DNA from: G965207345 sp965207345
GTDB taxonomy: Bacteria > Pseudomonadota > Gammaproteobacteria > PS1 > Pseudothioglobaceae
Assembly (NCBI GenBank): GCA_965207345.1
Contig: OZ242280.1
Coordinates: forward strand, 1,422,648 to 1,486,647
Reading direction: 5' to 3'
Length of the DNA stretch: 64,000 bases
The translations under genes were made by a program, and so were the position numbers. The notes under the pieces were generated by a model that made no database searches, was not told the origin of the DNA, and saw only the letters and a program-made list of their open reading frames with translations. This document shows positions 25,653-39,500 of this stretch, piece by piece (within the stretch, counting starts at the first letter, position 1; each line of letters opens with the position of its first letter).

Positions 25653-26863
25653 AAAAACCAATTTATATGGATTATTCTGCAACAACACCTGTTGATAAAC
25701 GTGTAGCAGATAAAATGATGCAATATTTAACAATAGAAGGTAATTTTGGCAACCCTGCTTCTCGCTCGCACACTTTTGGCTGGCAGGCAGAAGAGGCGGT
25801 AAATTGTGCAAGAAAACAAATTGCTTCGCTTATTTGTGCTGATACTAGAGAAATTATATTTACTTCTGGTGCAACTGAATCAAATAATCTTGCGATTAAA
25901 GGTGCTGCTAATTTTTATCAAAAAAAAGGTAAACATATTATTACCTTAAAAACTGAACATAAGGCGGTTTTAGATCCTTGCCGACAACTAGAAAGAGAGG
26001 GTTTTGATATAACTTATTTAGAACCAATGTCCAATGGTTTGCTGGATTTAACTACATTTAAAAATGCCATTAGAGAAGATACAATTCTGGTATCAATTAT
26101 GCATGTTAACAATGAGATTGGTGTTATACAAGATATTACTGCTATTAGTGAGATTTGCCGAAAACATAAAATTATTTTTCATGTTGATGCTGCTCAAAGC
26201 GCAGGTAAGATTGAAATTGATTTAAATGAAATGCTGGTAGATTTAATGAGTTTTTCTGCACATAAAATTTATGGACCTAAAGGTGCTGGCGCCCTTTATG
26301 TTAGACGCAAACCTAGAGTGAGACTAGATGCTCAGATACATGGCGGAGGGCACGAACGCGGTATGCGTTCAGGCACGCTTGCAACACATCAAATTGTTGG
26401 TATGGGTGAAGCATTTGCCATTGCTAAAGCTGAAATGAAAACTGAAAATATGCGTATTTTAAAATTAAGAAAACGTTTGCATGATGGTTTCAAAGATATA
26501 GAACAAGTCGTTGTCAATGGTGATTTAAAACATAGAATCGCAGGAAATTTGAATATTAGTTTTAATTATATTGAGGGTGAGTCGCTAATGATGGCAATTT
26601 CTGATATTGCTGTTTCTTCAGGGTCTGCCTGTACTTCTGCGAGTTTAGAACCATCTTATGTTTTGCGCGCACTAGGCTTAAATGATGAGTTAGCACATAG
26701 TTCTATTCGTTTTACAATTGGCAGATTTACCACAGAATCTGATGTTGATTATGCTATTAAATTAGTGCGCGATAAAGTAGAAAAATTAAGAAATTTGTCT
26801 CCTCTTTGGGATATGTATAAAGATGGTATTGATATATCTCAAGTTAAATGGGCGACACATTAA
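25649..26863 (+). CDS. iscS: Cysteine desulfurase IscS
   Basis: A 404-residue PLP enzyme of normal length that removes sulfur from cysteine. The N-terminal MKKPIYMDYSATTPVD, the PLP-lysine loop SFSAHKIYGPKGAGALYVRR, the persulfide-carrying cysteine in SGSACTSASLEPSYVLRALG and the C-terminal DISQVKWATH that contacts IscU are all present. It overlaps iscR by 4 bp. Its sulfur is passed to IscU for clusters and to tRNA thiolation. Confidence 0.97.
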   Translation: MKKPIYMDYSATTPVDKRVADKMMQYLTIEGNFGNPASRSHTFGWQAEEAVNCARKQIASLICADTREIIFTSGATESNNLAIKGAANFYQKKGKHIITLKTEHKAVLDPCRQLEREGFDITYLEPMSNGLLDLTTFKNAIREDTILVSIMHVNNEIGVIQDITAISEICRKHKIIFHVDAAQSAGKIEIDLNEMLVDLMSFSAHKIYGPKGAGALYVRRKPRVRLDAQIHGGGHERGMRSGTLATHQIVGMGEAFAIAKAEMKTENMRILKLRKRLHDGFKDIEQVVVNGDLKHRIAGNLNISFNYIEGESLMMAISDIAVSSGSACTSASLEPSYVLRALGLNDELAHSSIRFTIGRFTTESDVDYAIKLVRDKVEKLRNLSPLWDMYKDGIDISQVKWATH

Positions 26864-26922
26864 TTAGGAAAATTTTTACTAACTGAGTTAAATAAAGATT
26901 TTATATTAAAAAGGAGATAAAG

Positions 26923-27297
26923 ATGGCTTACAACAAAAAAGTATTGGACCACTACGAAAATCCAAGAAATGTTGGTGTTTTAGACCAAAATGATAAAAAT
27001 GTTGGTACAGGTATGGTGGGTGCACCTGCGTGCGGAGATGTGATGCGCCTTCAAATTAAGGTTGATGATACTGGTGTTATTGAAAAAGCCGTGTTTAAGA
27101 CTTATGGTTGCGGCAGTGCTATAGCTTCTAGTTCACTGCTCACCGAATGGGTTAGAGGTAAAACCTTAGCAGAGGCCGCACAAATTAAAAATTCTGATAT
27201 TGTTGAAGAACTTTCCCTACCGCCTGTTAAAATACACTGCTCAGTGCTTGCAGAAGATGCAATTAAAGCAGCGATTGAAGATGTTAAGAGCAAATAA
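26923..27297 (+). CDS. iscU: Fe-S cluster scaffold IscU
   Basis: A 124-residue scaffold with the complete ligand set C37, D39, C63, H105 and C106 and the LPPVK motif (99-103) that HscA recognises. MAYNKKVLDHYENPRNVG is the standard N-terminus. It assembles [2Fe-2S] clusters on sulfur from IscS and releases them with HscA/HscB. An AAGGAG ribosome-binding site lies upstream. Confidence 0.97.
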   Translation: MAYNKKVLDHYENPRNVGVLDQNDKNVGTGMVGAPACGDVMRLQIKVDDTGVIEKAVFKTYGCGSAIASSSLLTEWVRGKTLAEAAQIKNSDIVEELSLPPVKIHCSVLAEDAIKAAIEDVKSK

Positions 27298-27307
27298 AAT
27301 TTAATTT

Positions 27308-27637
27308 ATGGCAATTAATGTTACAAATAAGGCAGCGGCGCATATTGCTGAATTCCTTTCAAACAGGGGTTCTGGCGTTGGCATTCGTCTAGCAGTTAAA
27401 ACCACAGGTTGCTCGGGTTTTGGTTACAATATGGAGTTTGTTGACACACTCAGCGTCAGCGAAAATGATTCTGTGTTTGAAGATAAGGGCGTAAAACTTA
27501 TTATTGATGCTAAAAGTTTAGTTTATCTGGATGGCACAGAAGTTGATTATGTCAAAAAAGGTTTGAACGAAGGATTTGAATTTAATAATCCAAATGCGAA
27601 AGCTGAATGTGGTTGCGGTGAATCTTTCACTATTTAA
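27308..27637 (+). CDS. iscA: A-type Fe-S carrier IscA
   Basis: A 109-residue HesB-family carrier with the three conserved cysteines C35, C101 and C103 (TTGCSGFGY and AECGCGESFTI). It follows iscU by 10 bp and is thought to carry clusters to target apoproteins. The length is typical. Confidence 0.96.
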   Translation: MAINVTNKAAAHIAEFLSNRGSGVGIRLAVKTTGCSGFGYNMEFVDTLSVSENDSVFEDKGVKLIIDAKSLVYLDGTEVDYVKKGLNEGFEFNNPNAKAECGCGESFTI

Positions 27638-27666
27638 ATTAGAATAGTTGGGTTTTTGCGAATATA

Positions 27667-28200
27667 ATGGAGAGTTATTTTGAATTATTTGGCTTAAAAC
27701 CTGGTTTTGAGCTTGATTTATCTGTCCTAGAAAAAAAATATCAAACGCAAATTTTAACCTATCACCCAGATAAGTTTGTGAATCGTAGTGATAAAATCAA
27801 AGACCAAGCTCTTAGAAATACAGCACTAATTAATAACGCCTATGAAGTTTTGTCTTCGCCGTTAAGACGTGCTACTTATTTACTTAAGCTTAAAAATATT
27901 GATGCTTTCGATGAAAAAGATGTCAAAATGGATATTGATTTTCTCAAGGAGCAGATTGTATTGAGAGAGCGCTTAGAAGTAGCATTTACCCAGAAAAACT
28001 TAGAAGTGTTAGAAGAATTTCTCACTGAGATTGATACACTAATAAATTCCCATATTACAAAAATTAATCATCTTTTTTCAGAATACAAAAATCTAGAAAA
28101 AAATGAGATATTGCTTAAAATTAAAGAATTAATTAGACAGTTGCGTTTTTATGAACAGTTACAAAAAAATATACAGCAACAACTAGATAAACTATTATAA
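27667..28200 (+). CDS. hscB: J-domain co-chaperone HscB
   Basis: A 177-residue J-protein: the N-terminal J domain has the HPD motif in TYHPDKFVN (about residues 32-40), followed by a C-terminal three-helix domain (about 85-175) that binds IscU. It delivers IscU to HscA and stimulates its ATPase. The helix-rich C-terminus is AT-rich in codons but the frame is intact. Confidence 0.94.
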   Translation: MESYFELFGLKPGFELDLSVLEKKYQTQILTYHPDKFVNRSDKIKDQALRNTALINNAYEVLSSPLRRATYLLKLKNIDAFDEKDVKMDIDFLKEQIVLRERLEVAFTQKNLEVLEEFLTEIDTLINSHITKINHLFSEYKNLEKNEILLKIKELIRQLRFYEQLQKNIQQQLDKLL

Positions 28201-28312
28201 CCTGCATATTTATAAGTCATTGTCAAAATAAAAAATGATTATAAGTGAAGTTATTGTTAAAACTAAATCAAAGTTGATATTTTATCCTCCCAAAAAATAG
28301 CTACTACTTATC

Positions 28313-30151
28313 ATGGCGTTATTACAAATTTCAGAACCTGCTAAACCTAGCGTAGTACGCGAGCATAAACTTGCAGTTGGTATTGATTTAGGCACAACAA
28401 ATTCGCTAGTTGCCTCGGTTAAAGATGGTTCGGTGTATTTATTAAAAGATGAAAAAAATAGAACCATTCTACCCTCTGTTGTGCATTATGGCAAAGATGA
28501 AATTCACATCGGTGATACAGCACTTAGTTTTGTTAAAGATACACCAGAAAACGTAATTTTATCTGTAAAGCGTCTGCTTGGTTTTGGTATTGATGAGGTG
28601 AAAAAAATGCAAACTCCTTATCAATTTCAGCCTTATGAAAATAGTGTTGTGATTAAAACTGAGCAGGGAAATATGACACCAGTGGAAATCTCTGCAGATA
28701 TTTTGCGTGCCTTAAAAATACGCTCTGAAAAAGCGTTAGGTGGGGCTTTGTTTGGTAGCGTTATCACTGTGCCTGCCTACTTTAATGATGCAAAACGCCA
28801 AGCGACAAAAGATGCCGCAACACTTGCTGGCCTAAAAGTGCTAAGATTGTTAAACGAACCAACTGCTGCTGCAATTGCTTATGGTTTAGAGCATTCTAAG
28901 GAAGGTATACATGTTGTTTATGACTTAGGTGGCGGTACTTTTGATATTTCTGTGCTGAAGTTACAAAAAGATGTTTTTAAAGTTTTAGCAACAGGTGGTG
29001 ATTCTAGTTTGGGTGGCGATGATTTTGATGAGCTTATTATGAAAGACTGTCTCTCTAAGCTAAATTTATCAAAGCTAAATACTACGCAAAAACAACTGTT
29101 AAGACAAAAAGCAAAATTTGCTAAAGAAACACTTAGCACGGAAAAAGTGAGTGCATTTAGCTTTAAAAATAAAAATTATACTATTAGTCGTCTTGATTTT
29201 AATCATCTAATTGCACCATTGATTAAGCGCACACTTTCTCTAACTAGACGCGCATTAAGAGATGCAAAAATTAGCCTAAATGAAGTGCGTGATATTATTA
29301 TGGTTGGTGGCTCAACACACACTAAATACGTGAAAGAATCTGTAAGTAATTTTTTCACTAAACCTGTATTAGCTAATATCAACCCAGAAGAAGTGGTAGT
29401 AAAAGGCGCAGCTATTCAAGCAAATATTCTTGCAGGTAATAAAGATAAAGATGATATACTATTACTAGATGTATTGCCACTATCACTTGGTATTGAAACA
29501 ATGGGAGGGTTAGTGGATCGCATTATTGACAGAAATACAACTATTCCCACTACTGCAGTAAAAGAATTTACTACCTTTAAAGATGGACAAACTGCTATGG
29601 CAATTCATGTTGTGCAAGGTGAGCGGGAATTAGTTTCTGATTGTAGGTCCCTTGGGCGCTTTGAACTTAGAAATATTCCTGCACTCGTTGCAGGAAGTGC
29701 ACGTATTGCGATTACATTTCAAGTTGATGCAGACGGCTTGCTCAAAGTTTTTGCTGAGGAGAAAAGCCACCATGCTAAAGCAGATATTACTATTAAACCT
29801 TCCTATGGACTAAGCGATGAAAAAATCCACTCGATGCTAAAAGATTCTATCGCCTTTGCAAAAGAAGATATTAAAAAAAGACAGTTGCAAGAGCAAAAAA
29901 TAGCGGCAAAAAGCACTTTGATCGCATTAGAATCAGCACTATCCTCAGATATAAATTTATTGACTAACGCAGAATTAAAAACAATTAATAAAGCAAAAAA
30001 AACACTTTTAAATACCCAAAATTGTCATGATGCAAATAAAATTAAAAAAGCTATTGCTGCACTTGAAAAAGCAAGCGAAGCTTTTGTTGCAAAACGAATG
30101 AACATTGGAATTACAAGAGCAATTAAAGGGCATAATATTGAAGAATTTTAG
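28313..30151 (+). CDS. hscA: Hsp70-type chaperone HscA
   Basis: A 612-residue specialised Hsp70 for Fe-S assembly. The phosphate-binding GIDLGTTNSLVA (about residues 24-35), VYDLGGGTFDISVL, and IMVGGSTHTKYV motifs define the ATPase domain. The substrate domain starts at about 385 with LDVLPLSLGIETMGG, and a helical lid ends the protein. HscA drives release of clusters from IscU using the LPPVK motif. It lies between hscB and fdx as expected. Confidence 0.96.
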   Translation: MALLQISEPAKPSVVREHKLAVGIDLGTTNSLVASVKDGSVYLLKDEKNRTILPSVVHYGKDEIHIGDTALSFVKDTPENVILSVKRLLGFGIDEVKKMQTPYQFQPYENSVVIKTEQGNMTPVEISADILRALKIRSEKALGGALFGSVITVPAYFNDAKRQATKDAATLAGLKVLRLLNEPTAAAIAYGLEHSKEGIHVVYDLGGGTFDISVLKLQKDVFKVLATGGDSSLGGDDFDELIMKDCLSKLNLSKLNTTQKQLLRQKAKFAKETLSTEKVSAFSFKNKNYTISRLDFNHLIAPLIKRTLSLTRRALRDAKISLNEVRDIIMVGGSTHTKYVKESVSNFFTKPVLANINPEEVVVKGAAIQANILAGNKDKDDILLLDVLPLSLGIETMGGLVDRIIDRNTTIPTTAVKEFTTFKDGQTAMAIHVVQGERELVSDCRSLGRFELRNIPALVAGSARIAITFQVDADGLLKVFAEEKSHHAKADITIKPSYGLSDEKIHSMLKDSIAFAKEDIKKRQLQEQKIAAKSTLIALESALSSDINLLTNAELKTINKAKKTLLNTQNCHDANKIKKAIAALEKASEAFVAKRMNIGITRAIKGHNIEEF

Positions 30152-30159
30152 GAGTTTTT

Positions 30160-30498
30160 ATGACGCAAATTATTATTTTACCGCACGCAGAGTTTTGTCC
30201 AGAAGGCTTAGTCCTTGAAGTGAAACCTGGCATTAGTGTTTGCGATGCGCTCCTTAAAAATAATATTGAAATTGAACATGCCTGCGAAAAATCCAAAGCA
30301 TGTACTACTTGCCATGTTTATGTGCGAGAAGGTTTTGATAGTTTAGAAGAAGCAGATGAAATAGAAGATGATTTGTTAGATAAAGCATGGGGGCTAGATA
30401 TTGATTCGCGCCTAAGCTGTCAAGCGCGCGTTACAGAACAAAATTTGGTAATAGAAATCCCAAAATATACTATCAATCAAGTTTCAGAAAACCACTAA
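30160..30498 (+). CDS. fdx: [2Fe-2S] ferredoxin of the ISC system
   Basis: A 112-residue adrenodoxin-type ferredoxin with the four ligands C42, C48, C51 and C87 (HACEKSKACTTCH and SRLSCQ). It supplies electrons during cluster assembly by IscS-IscU. It follows hscA by 8 bp with a GGAG ribosome-binding site and ends the operon; no iscX is visible after it. About 160 bp without any gene separate it from the convergent 5S gene. Confidence 0.96.
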   Translation: MTQIIILPHAEFCPEGLVLEVKPGISVCDALLKNNIEIEHACEKSKACTTCHVYVREGFDSLEEADEIEDDLLDKAWGLDIDSRLSCQARVTEQNLVIEIPKYTINQVSENH

Positions 30499-30659
30499 CT
30501 TTACTTTATCCTCTTGATAAATTTGTATCATCAAATTTACTAAAAACTAAATTTATCTCAATAAATAACCTAGGTACTTAGCAAAATCTATCGTAATACA
30601 TAAAAATTAGCACTACTAACCTCCCTATAAAATAAAAAGATTAGACGTACAAGGTTAGA

Positions 30660-30782
30660 AGCCCGAGCCGTGTCTTACTCTCACATGGGGAAACCCCACA
30701 CTACCATCAGCGCTAAACGGTTTCACTTCTGAGTTCGAGATGGAATCAGGTGGATCACATTTGCTATAGCAGCTCAGGCAAA
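30660..30782 (-). rRNA. rrf: 5S ribosomal RNA
   Basis: Minus-strand sequence beginning TTGCCTGAGCTGC and ending ACACGGCTCGGGC forms 5S helix I (GCCTGAG with CTCGGGC). The conserved internal segments CCATCTCGAACTCAG and GTGTGGGGTTTCCCCATG are present. It is the last gene of the rRNA operon. The ends are approximate. Confidence 0.9.
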
Positions 30783-30930
30783 CTAGTGATTTGCTAGAAA
30801 GACTCCCAGCAAATCTAAAATCAAAAAAATAACAACTGATAATAAAAAGTGATCAAAATGCCAAAATAAAATATTGCGTTGTTTCATAAATACCTTAAAA
30901 ACTAAATTACTTGGATATTATATAGTCAAG

Positions 30931-33948
<3,018 letters not shown>

Positions 33949-34242
33949 CTTGACTATATAATTCCAAACAATCTAGATTATACAGTCTCTATAACAAATA
34001 ATATTTTTCTAAGAATTTATGCTCTAAAGATTTCTCTTTAATTATGCAATATACCTTATTGACATTTTAATTTTACTTTTTATCATCAAATTGTTACAGA
34101 ACTACTAAACAAAAGTTTAGTAAAAAAACCTGACAAACTACAAATAAGCAGTTTATCAGATCTTCTTAAATCAACATCAGTATCGTAATTATACTATAGT
34201 TATTGTCCTAAAAAGTAACTAACACAACACATTCTATAGAAA

Positions 34243-34319
<77 letters not shown>

Positions 34320-34470
34320 ATGCTTCGCCATTATTCTTTTATTATTTACTAGTTAACAAATAAAATAGTAGCAAAAGAAAAACTACTGATAAGTGCAAGT
34401 ATGACCATAACACTGGATAATTTTTTAATCTAAAATTAAAATACTGATTCTTTTATTCCTTAGTGTATTT

Positions 34471-34487
34471 CAGATAACTTGTTGTGG
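34471..34487 (-). other. 16S processing stem, 3' arm
   Basis: The 17 bp CAGATAACTTGTTGTGG here is the exact inverse complement of 36255-36271 upstream of 16S. The two arms would pair in the precursor RNA and bring the ends of 16S together for RNase III cleavage. Confidence 0.75.
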
Positions 34488-34502
34488 ACACTTATGCTTA
34501 CT

Positions 34503-36103
<1,601 letters not shown>

Positions 36104-36254
36104 AATCTTAACTACTTTTTGAAGTCTTGCGACTTAAATTTTTCTCATTATTCCTCTTAGAAAAAATTGCTTCTTAAAAAGAAAAACAACAAGATGGGTT
36201 TTGTGTGCATCCAAACAAATAATGTCAAAATCACACAATTATCCGCACGAGCGC

Positions 36255-36271
36255 CCACAACAAGTTATCTG
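36255..36271 (-). other. 16S processing stem, 5' arm
   Basis: Leader counterpart of 34471-34487, a perfect 17-bp match in inverse orientation. A boxA-like AGTTCTTGAACAA lies just upstream in the transcript, as in other rRNA leaders. Confidence 0.72.
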
Positions 36272-36321
36272 AAAATATTGTTCAAGAACTGCTAATTTTT
36301 CATCAGCAAAAGTGGATGTGA

Positions 36322-36349
36322 ATTATACAGAAAACTTAAATTGTGTCAA
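36322..36349 (-). promoter_or_regulatory. rRNA operon promoter
   Basis: On the minus strand TTGACA (36349-36344) and TATAAT (36327-36322) are both perfect sigma-70 hexamers with a 16-bp spacer. They lie about 220 bp upstream of the 16S 5' end, ahead of the boxA-like element and processing stem, so this is the probable main rRNA promoter. Confidence 0.8.
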
Positions 36350-36449
36350 TAGAAAAAATAGCAATTAACATAAAAATTTTAACAATGTAAATTTGTGTCT
36401 AAAATTATTTTTAGCTATTTCCTTTTGAAGGAATAATGAAAAGCTAGCA

Positions 36450-36498
36450 CAACAAAAAAGCCCACTGAAATATTTATATTCAGTAGGGCTTTTTTGTT
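36450..36498 (-). terminator. Intrinsic terminator of precursor operon B
   Basis: A near-perfect 18-bp inverted repeat (ACAAAAAAGCCC-ACTGAA, with complement TTCAGTAGGGCTTTTTTGT) encloses an 8-nt loop. T-runs lie on both sides, so it could work in both directions. It sits 21 bp after the stop of the last precursor gene and insulates the operon from the rRNA promoter. Confidence 0.8.
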
Positions 36499-36519
36499 TT
36501 GTATTTTGCAAATATTATA

Positions 36520-36888
36520 TTAGCTTTTACCACAACCTACAGTGCCTGCTGAGCCTGCTGTGCCTGCTGAAGTTGCTGTAGAAATCGTAGATACCACAGA
36601 ACCCAGAGTGCTTGCACTGCTTGCTGTACCTACTGAACCTGCTGTGCCTAAGTCTCTTGCTGCAACTATATTGTGTAGTTGACCAGCAACCATATCTGCT
36701 TCCTCGCTTGGTAACCTTGAAAAGGCAATATAAGTTGTTTTAGCATTTGATTCCACTATTTTAACTTCAATTTCTGGAGGTAAATCATAACCAAGTGTTG
36801 TAATAGTTTTTCTATCGCCAGCACGCACTAATTTGCGTATTTCAGGATTATAATATTTCTCAATATATTCAGATAATTCTTTGCGCAT
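36520..36888 (-). CDS. NHLP-like precursor peptide B3 with tripeptide-repeat core
   Basis: A 122-residue member, last gene of operon B. The leader is divergent: NPEIRKLVRAGDRKTITTLGY, then VKIVESNAKTTYIAFSRLP and a VAG at 67-69. The core from about 81 runs GTA-GSV-GTA-SSA-STL-GSV, then after a one-residue shift STI-STA-TSA-GTA-GSA-GTV, ending GCGKS with a single Cys. An AGGGG ribosome-binding site precedes the ATG. It is separated from B2 by 46 bp. Confidence 0.74.
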   Translation of the reverse strand: MRKELSEYIEKYYNPEIRKLVRAGDRKTITTLGYDLPPEIEVKIVESNAKTTYIAFSRLPSEEADMVAGQLHNIVAARDLGTAGSVGTASSASTLGSVVSTISTATSAGTAGSAGTVGCGKS

Positions 36889-36934
36889 AATTGACCCCTA
36901 TTTTATAATTATAAATTTATTTAACATCCATTAA

Positions 36935-37327
36935 TTATTTTGGTGTTCCTGTTGCAGGAGTAAAACTATTTACAGTGGAAGCTGTGCCTGCAGTAGAAGC
37001 TGTGCCTGCAGAACTTACTGTGCTTGAAACACAACCGCCTGTTGATGCACTGCCGATACAACCAACAGAACCTGTTGTACTATGCTTGTTGCCCGCTGCC
37101 CCTATGTGTTTAAGACTATCCTGGGTTATATTATCTTTTATTCCTCTCCAAGCATCTTCTTTTGGCAAAACCATATAAACTTTTGTAGCACTTGAAGTAA
37201 CTACCTTTACTTCCATTCCATCCGCTATGCCAATTTTTCTTAGTGTTTCAGCGTCCTTACCACGCAAAAGCGCCCTACCTTCTGATGTGTAAAAAATGGA
37301 CACATTTTGTATCATATCCATCATCAA
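36935..37327 (-). CDS. NHLP-like precursor peptide B2 with tripeptide-repeat core
   Basis: A 130-residue member. Three consecutive ATG codons follow an AAGGAG ribosome-binding site; the first is used here, and any may serve. The leader has EGRALLRGKDAETLRKIGI and VKVVTSSATKVYMVLPK and ends at AAG (77-79). The core contains GSV-GCI-GSA-STG-GCV and then SSA-GTA-STA-GTA-STV, with two Cys spaced nine residues apart. It is the middle gene of operon B. Confidence 0.74.
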   Translation of the reverse strand: MMMDMIQNVSIFYTSEGRALLRGKDAETLRKIGIADGMEVKVVTSSATKVYMVLPKEDAWRGIKDNITQDSLKHIGAAGNKHSTTGSVGCIGSASTGGCVSSTVSSAGTASTAGTASTVNSFTPATGTPK

Positions 37328-37361
37328 TCTCCTTAATAATTAACCAAACTTATTCAATAAT

Positions 37362-37739
37362 CTATTTCATATCCACAGTACCTGCACTGCCCGCTGTGCC
37401 TGCAGTAGAAATACTGCTCACAGTGCTTGTTACCGTGCCAGCACTACCTGCTGAACCAAGACTGCCTACTGTGCTCGTTGTGCCTTCTTGTGGTACTTGA
37501 TGCCTGCCTGCTGCTAGCTGATTAAGTAATTGCGTATCTGTCGCTATATTACTCCCTGGCAGGACAAAATAGATTTTATCTTTTTCCGAAACATGCACCG
37601 CTACCTTTTGATGAGTGCCTACAGTATAACCCAAATTCTCAACACAACTTTTCGGATCATTTTTAAGCTTATTGCGAAACCCTCTATCGTACATCAAATT
37701 CATATAACGTTTGTAATCATATTCACTATTACTATCCAT
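37362..37739 (-). CDS. NHLP-like precursor peptide B1 with tripeptide-repeat core
   Basis: A 125-residue member, first gene of operon B. The leader is canonical: MYDRGFRNKLKNDPKSCVENLGY, then VAVHVSEKDKIYFVLPG, ending QLAAG (74-78). The core holds STV-GSL-GSA-GSA-GTV, a four-residue step, then SSI-STA-GTA-GSA-GTV and a DMK end; no Cys is present. An AAAAGGAGC ribosome-binding site lies upstream. A motif in its upstream region recurs ahead of the precursor at 53037. Confidence 0.76.
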   Translation of the reverse strand: MDSNSEYDYKRYMNLMYDRGFRNKLKNDPKSCVENLGYTVGTHQKVAVHVSEKDKIYFVLPGSNIATDTQLLNQLAAGRHQVPQEGTTSTVGSLGSAGSAGTVTSTVSSISTAGTAGSAGTVDMK

Positions 37740-37903
37740 AATTTATAGCTCCTTTTTTATTATATTGTCTCTAACCGGACACATTATAATTTATACAAAA
37801 ATGCAATACAGCACTAATCTCTATAAAAGTATAAACTGCTCTAGTGAACATATCAAACTAACTGCTTATTTATAGGAAATATCTAATATTTTTTTAGATT
37901 TTT

Positions 37904-38944
37904 TTAAAAACCGCCCAAATTTTTTTTGATAAGCTCTGCAAAAAATGCGATATGGCTAGGTGTATCATTTAAACACGGAATATATTCATATCTCTTGCCA
38001 CCTGCTTTTAGAAAAACTTTTTTATATTCTATAGCGACTTCTTCTAGAGTTTCCAGACAATCAGCACTAAATCCCGGACAAACAACTTGCACTGAAGCAA
38101 CGCCTTCTTTAGCTAAGGTTTTTAAGGTTTTATCAGTATATGGTTTTAACCACTCTGCTTTTCCAAGACGTGATTGAAATGAAAGTTGCCACCCATCTTC
38201 AGGCAAATTTAAGCGCCTGACCAAATTTTTTGTGCTCAATTTACATTCGTCAAAATAAGGATCGCCCGCCTTAATATGTGTCTTAGGCAAGCCATGAAAA
38301 GAAAATAATATTTTTTGAGCACGCGGATTTTCCCGCCAAAAACTCTCAATATGATGTGCAAGTGTTTCAATATATTGCGCGTGTGCATAATAATTGCTAA
38401 TAAAACGAAAATCTGGCAATACGCGCCAACTGCGAAAAACATCAGCAACTTTATCAAAAATAGCAGCAGTTGTTGTTGCAGAATATTGCGGATAAAGCGG
38501 CAAAATAATGAGTTTTTTTATTTTTTGTGCACGTAATTCCTCCAGTGCTTCTGCGATAGAAGGCTTACCATAGCACATTGCTAGGGCAATTTTAATTGGC
38601 GTATCGCTATATTTTTTAAACTCACTGTGCACTGTCAAATAATCCGCTAAAGCTACTTGTTGTTTTTTAGAAATAGCAAGTAATGGCGAACCTTCCTCAG
38701 TCCAAACTGATTTATAAGCATGAGCGCTCTTTTTGGAGTGCATAGGCAAAACAACTAAATTTAAAATTGGCAACCATAATATTTTAGCTAAATTTACCAC
38801 ACGCCCATCGGACAAAAATTCTCTTAAATAACGACGTACTGCTTTTGTTGTCGGTGCAGAAGGTGTGCCTAAATTAACTAGCAATACGCCAATTTTTTCT
38901 TTTATTTTTAAAATTTCTAACATCAATCTGAAAAAATCTTTCAA
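37904..38944 (-). CDS. hemH: Ferrochelatase
   Basis: A 346-residue class II chelatase that inserts iron into protoporphyrin IX, the last step of haem synthesis. KIGVLLVNLGTPSAPTTKAVRRYLREFLSD is the family N-terminus, the catalytic histidine lies in LFSFHGLPKTHIKAGDPY, and CPGFSADCLETLEEV carries the conserved acidic residue. A start at the ATG seven codons in (MLEILKIKEK) is also possible. With hemC in this window it points to de novo haem synthesis. Confidence 0.94.
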   Translation of the reverse strand: MKDFFRLMLEILKIKEKIGVLLVNLGTPSAPTTKAVRRYLREFLSDGRVVNLAKILWLPILNLVVLPMHSKKSAHAYKSVWTEEGSPLLAISKKQQVALADYLTVHSEFKKYSDTPIKIALAMCYGKPSIAEALEELRAQKIKKLIILPLYPQYSATTTAAIFDKVADVFRSWRVLPDFRFISNYYAHAQYIETLAHHIESFWRENPRAQKILFSFHGLPKTHIKAGDPYFDECKLSTKNLVRRLNLPEDGWQLSFQSRLGKAEWLKPYTDKTLKTLAKEGVASVQVVCPGFSADCLETLEEVAIEYKKVFLKAGGKRYEYIPCLNDTPSHIAFFAELIKKNLGGF

Positions 38945-39038
38945 AAAAATAAAATAAGCGCACGCCCTGACAAAAACTAAAACGTGTTATCTTGCTTTTA
39001 ATTTGCCGTAAATTTTATTTTTTAATTTCGTTTTATTC

Positions 39039-39392
39039 TTAATCCGCTTCTGGATTAAATGAACCAGTAGATCCAATACTTGAAAATGAGCTCGTTGTTG
39101 AAGTTTCTGTGGATAAACTACCTAGAGAGCTTGCACAAAACATAGAACCTGCAATCTTAGGATTATCTCCTGCTGCTGTTAATTTCTCAACCTCTAATGG
39201 CAATAAATCATTTTTTAAAAAAACAACATAAATAATATTTTTAGTATTGCTAACTACCATAACTTCAATATCCTCAGCAAGATTCTTTATTACTTCTCTT
39301 GCATATAATTTAGGATTTTTTCTTAAATTTTTACGAAATGTTTTATCGTATAATTTCTCAGCGTTTTTGATATCTATACTGTGTATTTCCAT
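39039..39392 (-). CDS. NHLP-like precursor peptide C1, solitary
   Basis: A 117-residue member between hemH and ligA. The leader has LYDKTFRKNLRKNPKLYAREV, IEVMVVSNTKNIIYVVF and ends LTAAG (71-75). The core is less regular than in the operons but still Ser/Thr-rich in triplets: ASS-LGS-LST, with FSSIGSTGSF near the end and one Cys. An AAAAGGATG precedes the start. No other gene of the family is adjacent. Confidence 0.7.
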   Translation of the reverse strand: MEIHSIDIKNAEKLYDKTFRKNLRKNPKLYAREVIKNLAEDIEVMVVSNTKNIIYVVFLKNDLLPLEVEKLTAAGDNPKIAGSMFCASSLGSLSTETSTTSSFSSIGSTGSFNPEAD

Positions 39393-39500
39393 AAAATTTT
39401 CATCCTTTTATAAAAAGTAAAAGCCGATTATACTGCAAATAAATTTAGTATTATTTATTAAAATTTGTCAATAACATTAAAAGAAAAAATAAATAGGACA

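Noticed and set aside
37243..37500. Plus-strand ORFs rich in VPALPA (36975-37178, 37243-37500)
   Set aside because: Antisense of the repeat cores of precursors B2 and B1; no start signals.
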